The notes under the pieces: generated by a model | Databases searched by the model: none | Seen by the model: the letters and a program-made list of their open reading frames with translations, nothing else | What the model was told of the DNA's origin: nothing | Shown here: piece after piece, positions 58,794 to 64,000 of the stretch | Numbering within the stretch: the first letter of the stretch is position 1 | Layout of the letters: every line of letters starts with the position of its first letter | Assembly (NCBI GenBank): GCA_033297075.1 | Contig: MU858060.1 | Location: 310,001 to 374,000, forward strand | Direction: 5' to 3' | DNA: 64,000 bases | Source: Rhypophila decipiens | Taxonomy: Eukaryota; Ascomycota; Sordariomycetes; Sordariales; Naviculisporaceae | Made by a program: the position numbers and the translations under genes

Positions 58794-59495
58794 CGGCCAC
58801 CATACGGGGTACCTGAGTACTGTACTTTAGTGTATATAACCACGGATGAGAACGGATATTACCACGCTAATGGTTGATGGCGCGCGCAAATAATACTGCT
58901 CTAACTTGATGGGGACGTTCAAGTTGATTGGATAATTTGGATTGAGTTAAATGTATACAGCGCAGCCGGTAACCCACTCATCAAGGGTGTTTAAATGGTA
59001 TACACGTGTAAAAGGACAGAAGGCAAAGATGTTGCGTAATGAAAAGAAGAAATTGTTAATCAGGTAGAATCTGAGAGGCAAAGAAAGAAAAGGTTATCGG
59101 GAACGTGGCAAGAATGTGGTTGGGGATTTTTGGCCCATGAAAGTTTGACTGCATGTGGTATTCTTACGGGTTACTCCCGTATACTGTTCGGCCATGCAAA
59201 TGCGGGGCCCACAGACCATGTGGGTCAGAAGATGAGTGGATGGCCGTGTGTGGGTTTCTTTTCAAGATGACCGTTTCCCACAGCTGGCTCCGCCAAATTT
59301 TGGAAGAAGTCGGCACCGAAATGGTACAAATGGATCTCTTGATATGATGTTTTGTCTGAATGGGTCTCCTCCAGATGACGTGCTGGTCGCTGGCTTTTGT
59401 TTCCGTTCTGTAATCGAAGGAAAACACGACGAGCGGGAATATGTTTCCGCTTGTTCTCCGGGATGAGGGGGCTACAGTCTGTAAACAAGACGTGG

Positions 59496-59506
59496 GTACT
59501 CCGTAT
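59496..59506 (-). repeat. GTACGGAGTAC dispersed motif (10 of 11, inverted)
   Basis: GTACTCCGTAT on the + strand, one mismatch from the exact inverted motif. A core copy, TACGGAGTA, also lies at 61478-61486. Confidence 0.7.
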
Positions 59507-62500
59507 GTACAATAATAAGTCGATATCTGCAGTGCCGAGGATCATGTGCCTACAGCGGTGGACGTCAAATTGATCCCAAGATGTGGGTAGAGGCGCCCGC
59601 CTGCATTGTCTGGTGACTAAACACTAATGTGGCAAGCAGAGGGGTAATTATTCCTGAGTTCCGGGTGAACGTCAGGGATGCCATCGAGTGCTCCTCCGGG
59701 ATGTGTGTGCTGTACTCGGGGACTGGATTGAGAGAATCTAAGCAATCTTGAGGATAAGAGATTGGACGTCAAAATAACATAAACATCTAACTTCAATACG
59801 GCCAGCACTACACCCGAGTACCCTAATGAGGGTGAGCTTCATTGCGCTAAGCGTAGCCGAAGAACGAGTCTGTGTTGGGGTTTGGAAAGGGATCCCACCG
59901 CCCGTCTTTTGCAGCTGCGAGTGCGAACATTAGATGCATAGATGCGGACTGGTGTGGCAATCTCAGGCGCATTCTGCAGCTTTCATGTGCTAGTTGGTTG
60001 ATAAGGTGAGGTGAGTTTATTTCAGCAGTATTTACCGCAATTGGATGTGCTGGCGCTGAGGCGGTACCGCAAATACATGTGAATGCACTTGTTGATGGAA
60101 ATTCGCAAACATGCCAGCCACATGCTACGACAGTCGACCGTCACGACATGATATTCGAATACATATGGCGTGTCTGGACTCGGCAGGCCTAGAAGTTCTG
60201 AATTCATATACGGACGCAGACGGTTGACCGACAACGCCAACGTGGGACTGCTGGTTGATGAAGGACCGTGACTGCCTTGGAAACGGCCCCTGCTTGTCAG
60301 GAAACCAGCGGGGCCAACAGGAGGAGTCAATCAGCCGCCTCCATTCGCTCCTACGTATTATGATGACAGCGAAGTGGATGAACTTTGATAGGCCTAGGTA
60401 TGGGGCAGCACCCTCTTCGTCAACAAAGTCGGAGAGTGGCGAGATGCGCCTAGAATCGTCACTCCGATCGGTGGCTCTAAATGCTCCTCACAGCATCTTG
60501 GTATTATAGGGGATTCGATGAAGTGTTCATATGATATGAAAATGTTACAGGGCAGGAGCAGTGAGGAGGTTGACCCCATGAGACGTTTTTTTATGCCCAC
60601 ACACACACAAAAGGGAAAATGGCGATGTGGGCGGCTACGACCTGGAGTTAGGGTAGTGCCTTTTCAGAATCCGGGGACTGGGGAACTAGCGTCAGGATAA
60701 GCATTGCAAGGCTGGTTCAAGCTAAATAACCTCAAGCGACTGTCGACAGGTGGTTGGGTCTGGTCCCTCTATGGGTGAGGCCCGCGACAGCATCTAGTAC
60801 AACCAGTAAGGTCCTTGTTCGTTGATGCTAAGCCCTCCCGGATTGAACCATCGAATCTGCGGGGCCATGACACCAGCGGTCGGGCGGCGTTATGATCATC
60901 ACGGGTTCCGTCCTCCGGAGAGCTAGCTAAGCCATCTACCTCCGCAATAAAAAGCCCCATCCCGGATCAGCTCTCCGAGACCTTGGACGTTGAGTCGTTG
61001 ACTTGCTTGAGATATCCCTAGTGGACATACAGCAGGGATGACATTCGGGTCCCATCATTTAAGCCATTCATTGTCATACTGTCCTCGGCGGATAATCGTA
61101 GTGTACACGTGTATAACTGGCCACTATAAAGAACTTGGGGGCCCCCTTCCGTAGGTACATGTACCCATACTGCAAGGGCATCAAATCAACACAGTGGGGT
61201 AAGGTGCAAAGCTCAGCTTCCGTCTCATGGCATCGCGGACAAGGACAAAGGACGATGTCAAAATAGACTCGACTCTCCAACTCTATACCTCGTGCGACAG
61301 GGAGGCACGGTATACCAACCGCGTGTTTCACTCTCATATTTCGCAGCCCCCTTTTTATGGATTTTATATCGATGTAGGGTCAAGTGTACCCTGGTGGTCC
61401 CATCCCCACGCCAAAAAGAAACGCGGAACTTGAGCCAACGTCATGCCTCGAAAATCCCACTAAATTGCCTAGTGAGATACGGAGTAAAACCATCTGTGTG
61501 AATTTGCCTAGCCACACAAGGCGTCAAGAGATCTCAGGCGAACCGTACCCTCGGGATGCACTAAAATCGCGTTCGATGCTTTGGGGGGGCGCAGCTGTTA
61601 CGACCTGGGCTCGGGAATTCCAGCCTGGTGTCGGCATGTCGCTCGCTGTGCACCAAGAGCCTTCCTCATAACGTCAGCATCCCATCTTGCCAGGGACTGA
61701 CACCGAGGTCGGATTCTATGGGCTCCCAGCGAGTTACGTCGCGAAATATCTGACTAATAATTCCACGACAAGCAGATAACGCAAATGGTGAAAGAACAGG
61801 AAGGCATGCACATGGAAGAAGTCTAGGTCGCACTGAAGGGCGAGCCACGTGTTGGGCGAGGATATTCAGTCTCCCCAAGTTCATGTGGCGTACCGCCGAT
61901 GTGCAATCTGCCGAATTATCTTCATGTACAACGTGGAAGGGACGGAAGTCGGTGTGACCACGCAAATACAATGCGTATTGGGGCCATGGCATTCTGTGTG
62001 AAAGTGACTGACCAGCCGAGACTTCCTATCCCTCATGCTGGCATTACATGTAGAGTATCCGTTGCCCTCTCATATCATTCCCGTATGTTCCGGGAGACAC
62101 AAAATGCCCTTTTGCTCAACCGACTGATATATTCAATGTATTCTATTCCGAACACCCTTCCATATGACGACTGTCCGATACCACCAACAGTCACTCGGCG
62201 TTCCAAGATACCTCTGGCCACCTTTTGAGTTGCCAAGGTGTGTGGTGTGGGTGACATTGTATCATTGTACGGATACGCCAGGGAAGGAGGGCGGTGATTT
62301 TGTGAATTGGGAAGGACCGCCTGCCCAACTTTGGCGTCTTCGGGGATTCTCCAAGTCCCGCACCTTTCACTTTCACATCGAACTTGCCTTAAAGCCAAAG
62401 AGAAGAAACTCGGTAGTCGGTACTTGCTCGTAGAGAGTTCCTAACGCATATATCCCTTGCCGAGAACTTCGGTGTGGAAGACAGGTAAACGAGATAAAAT

Positions 62501-63870
62501 CTGCGATGTGATTGCTGGCAAGCACGACCAAGAAGCTCCTGCGGGGCGGTAGGCTATTCCCAATTCAGATCTGCCATCAAGCAACTGCAGCTGGGTAAGG
62601 TGCATCGCTTATTTTTGGAGAGCTTCGTTCCTGACTAGTATCGCAGCAGCGCGACCTTAGCTTCAAATATCAATGTCATATAAAAAGGCTATAAAAGAAC
62701 TTAAAGAAGCACTGCAACGACTTGTCCGTGTCCTAGCAATCTCCAGAGAACGGAGGGCGTGGGGGAGCGCTCACGGCCATGTACAGTACCATTTTATTAT
62801 CCGATTTCTCAGTCTTTAACCATCACGGTCTGCTCAATTCCGTGGGCCGGAAAGAGCTCAGGGCAGGCAAATGTTGTGACCGGGGAAGGACACAAGGACA
62901 GTGAGAAAACGTGCCGCTCATACGGCCAGGTACTTGATCTCTACCCATGGGCCATGCAACCATACCGTCGGCAGCTCACCAACGCATGTGGTTCGTCGGT
63001 GTACTACTTCCACTTCGGGAATAGTCGATTGTGTGAGATGCTCGGAGCATTTGGATAGGCCCATCCATTCTTCCTCTGTACGGGTTACCTTGGACCTTGG
63101 TACTGAATACATGGGGATGCAGCAATATTGCACATGTGTACTAATCTTCATACATTCTTGTAATCCCGGCAGCCGGGATCTGCCCACTTCAGCCCCCAAA
63201 AAACCTAATTCTTGAGCCAAAACGAGCAGGTCTTGGCGACAAATGATCAATCTCATCCTGTGTGGCTAGCCCCGTCTTCTAACCACAGGTTGACCGCCGC
63301 CGAGCGCAGAGCAATCCGGGAAACGCGGCAGACCAGCACATATTTTGGTGCCCCGGATTACACCAGTCGCCAATAGTCCAAATGAAACAAACATTTGAAC
63401 ATCATCGAGGGAATTCCTTGGTGTTGCGGTGTAGGAAAAGCTGGAATAAGAAAACGGAAGCTCTGACAGCAAGTCGACGATTGGGAAACTGGGCCGCGAT
63501 TTACCGCCGCAGCCGGGTGGGTAACTGGGGATGGAGCCAATTCCAATAACACGGTTGAGCGGTGAGACGAATATGGCGAGAAAACCCCGTGGTAAACCTT
63601 CATCGAGTGCAACACAAGCTGAGGAGGGTGGTAAATATTGGCTGGAACAGAGGCCCGTCGCGTCCGACTGGGCCGCAAAGGATTGCCTCTCTCTTCGTAA
63701 TTTGTATGTGAAGAAAGTCGTGCGCGAGACCTGATGCTGTAATATTACCGTCTGGCAGATACCTGATGCAAGTCATCACAGAACACACTTTATATACGTA
63801 TTCTGACAGGCCCCTATGAACATTTATTCACGTAGCCTCGCCGGACCAAGGCTGCTTCGGCTCTCTCGAT

Positions 63871-64000
63871 ATGGAAAACCGTCAGCGGGAACTGCACCAA
63901 ATCGGACTAGCGGAAGGGTTCCAGGCCATGTTTTACTGTCACATCGTCCTGCTGGAACATGAGGTTGAAGCTGAGATGCTAAAACTGGACAGCCTAAACC
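63871..64000 (+). CDS. Possible gene start running off the right edge
   Basis: The ATG at 63871 opens a frame that stays open for 43 codons to the window end. It encodes a largely helical, charged sequence (MENRQRELHQIGLAEGFQ..., then CHIVLLEHEVEAEMLKLDSL). A TATA-like TTTATATACG lies about 80 bp upstream and an in-frame stop precedes the ATG. I do not recognise a family. A 43-codon open frame can occur by chance, so this is only a candidate. Confidence 0.28.
   Translation, partial: MENRQRELHQIGLAEGFQAMFYCHIVLLEHEVEAEMLKLDSLN

Larger units (their letters stand above)
56831..63870. other. At least 7 kb of CON7 upstream DNA without a recognised gene
   Basis: No tRNA, transposon or conserved protein was seen. 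It contains two exact and one near copy of the GTACGGAGTAC motif and one nine-base core, a CON7 leader uORF, and many small frames on both strands with no family resemblance. Long upstream regions are common for fungal developmental regulators. Confidence 0.5.

Overview
The window is nuclear DNA of a filamentous ascomycete (Pezizomycotina, most likely Sordariomycetes). Introns are short (about 50-110 nt), with GT donors, CTAAC or CTGAC branch sites and AG acceptors. Several genes are typical of filamentous fungi: NoxR, a CON7-type zinc-finger regulator, an INSIG protein and a bifunctional THI20-type thiamine enzyme. Species cannot be named from the sequence alone. All products were recognised by eye from protein motifs; no search was run.

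Layout, left to right. A partial SPP2-like spliceosome factor (-) runs off the left edge. Three + genes follow: VID21/EAF1 (NuA4 scaffold), MAK11 (60S ribosome biogenesis) and an INSIG sterol regulator. Next are noxR (-, NADPH oxidase activator), a 7.3 kb stretch with no convincing gene, and CCS1 (-, copper chaperone for SOD1). CCS1 is divergent from a mitochondrial uL13m gene (+). That gene converges on urate oxidase (-), which is divergent from a Rictor/AVO3 TORC2 subunit (+). A run of + genes continues with THI20-like, DBP2 (DEAD-box helicase) and an Mpv17/PMP22 membrane protein. It converges on a - strand run: SNF8 (ESCRT-II), AAR2 (U5 snRNP assembly), a 5.5 kb gene-free gap and CON7. Upstream of CON7 there are at least 7 kb without a recognisable gene. 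One open frame starts at 63871 and runs off the right edge.

The genes are mostly conserved housekeeping or developmental functions with no operon-like logic. Themes that recur are pre-mRNA splicing and RNA remodelling (SPP2, AAR2, DBP2), ribosome biogenesis (MAK11, uL13m) and growth or differentiation control (Rictor, NoxR, CON7, VID21). I found no tRNA, rRNA, CRISPR array, intact transposon or biosynthetic cluster.

Points most worth a second look: a 476-nt intron in DBP2 at the helicase motif V codon pair, where yeast DBP2 has its autoregulatory intron; an in-frame 66-residue N-terminal extension on CCS1 that looks like a membrane or mitochondrial leader; a urate oxidase that stops just before the usual peroxisomal tail; and an 11-bp dispersed motif (GTACGGAGTAC) present five times exactly, only in intergenic DNA.
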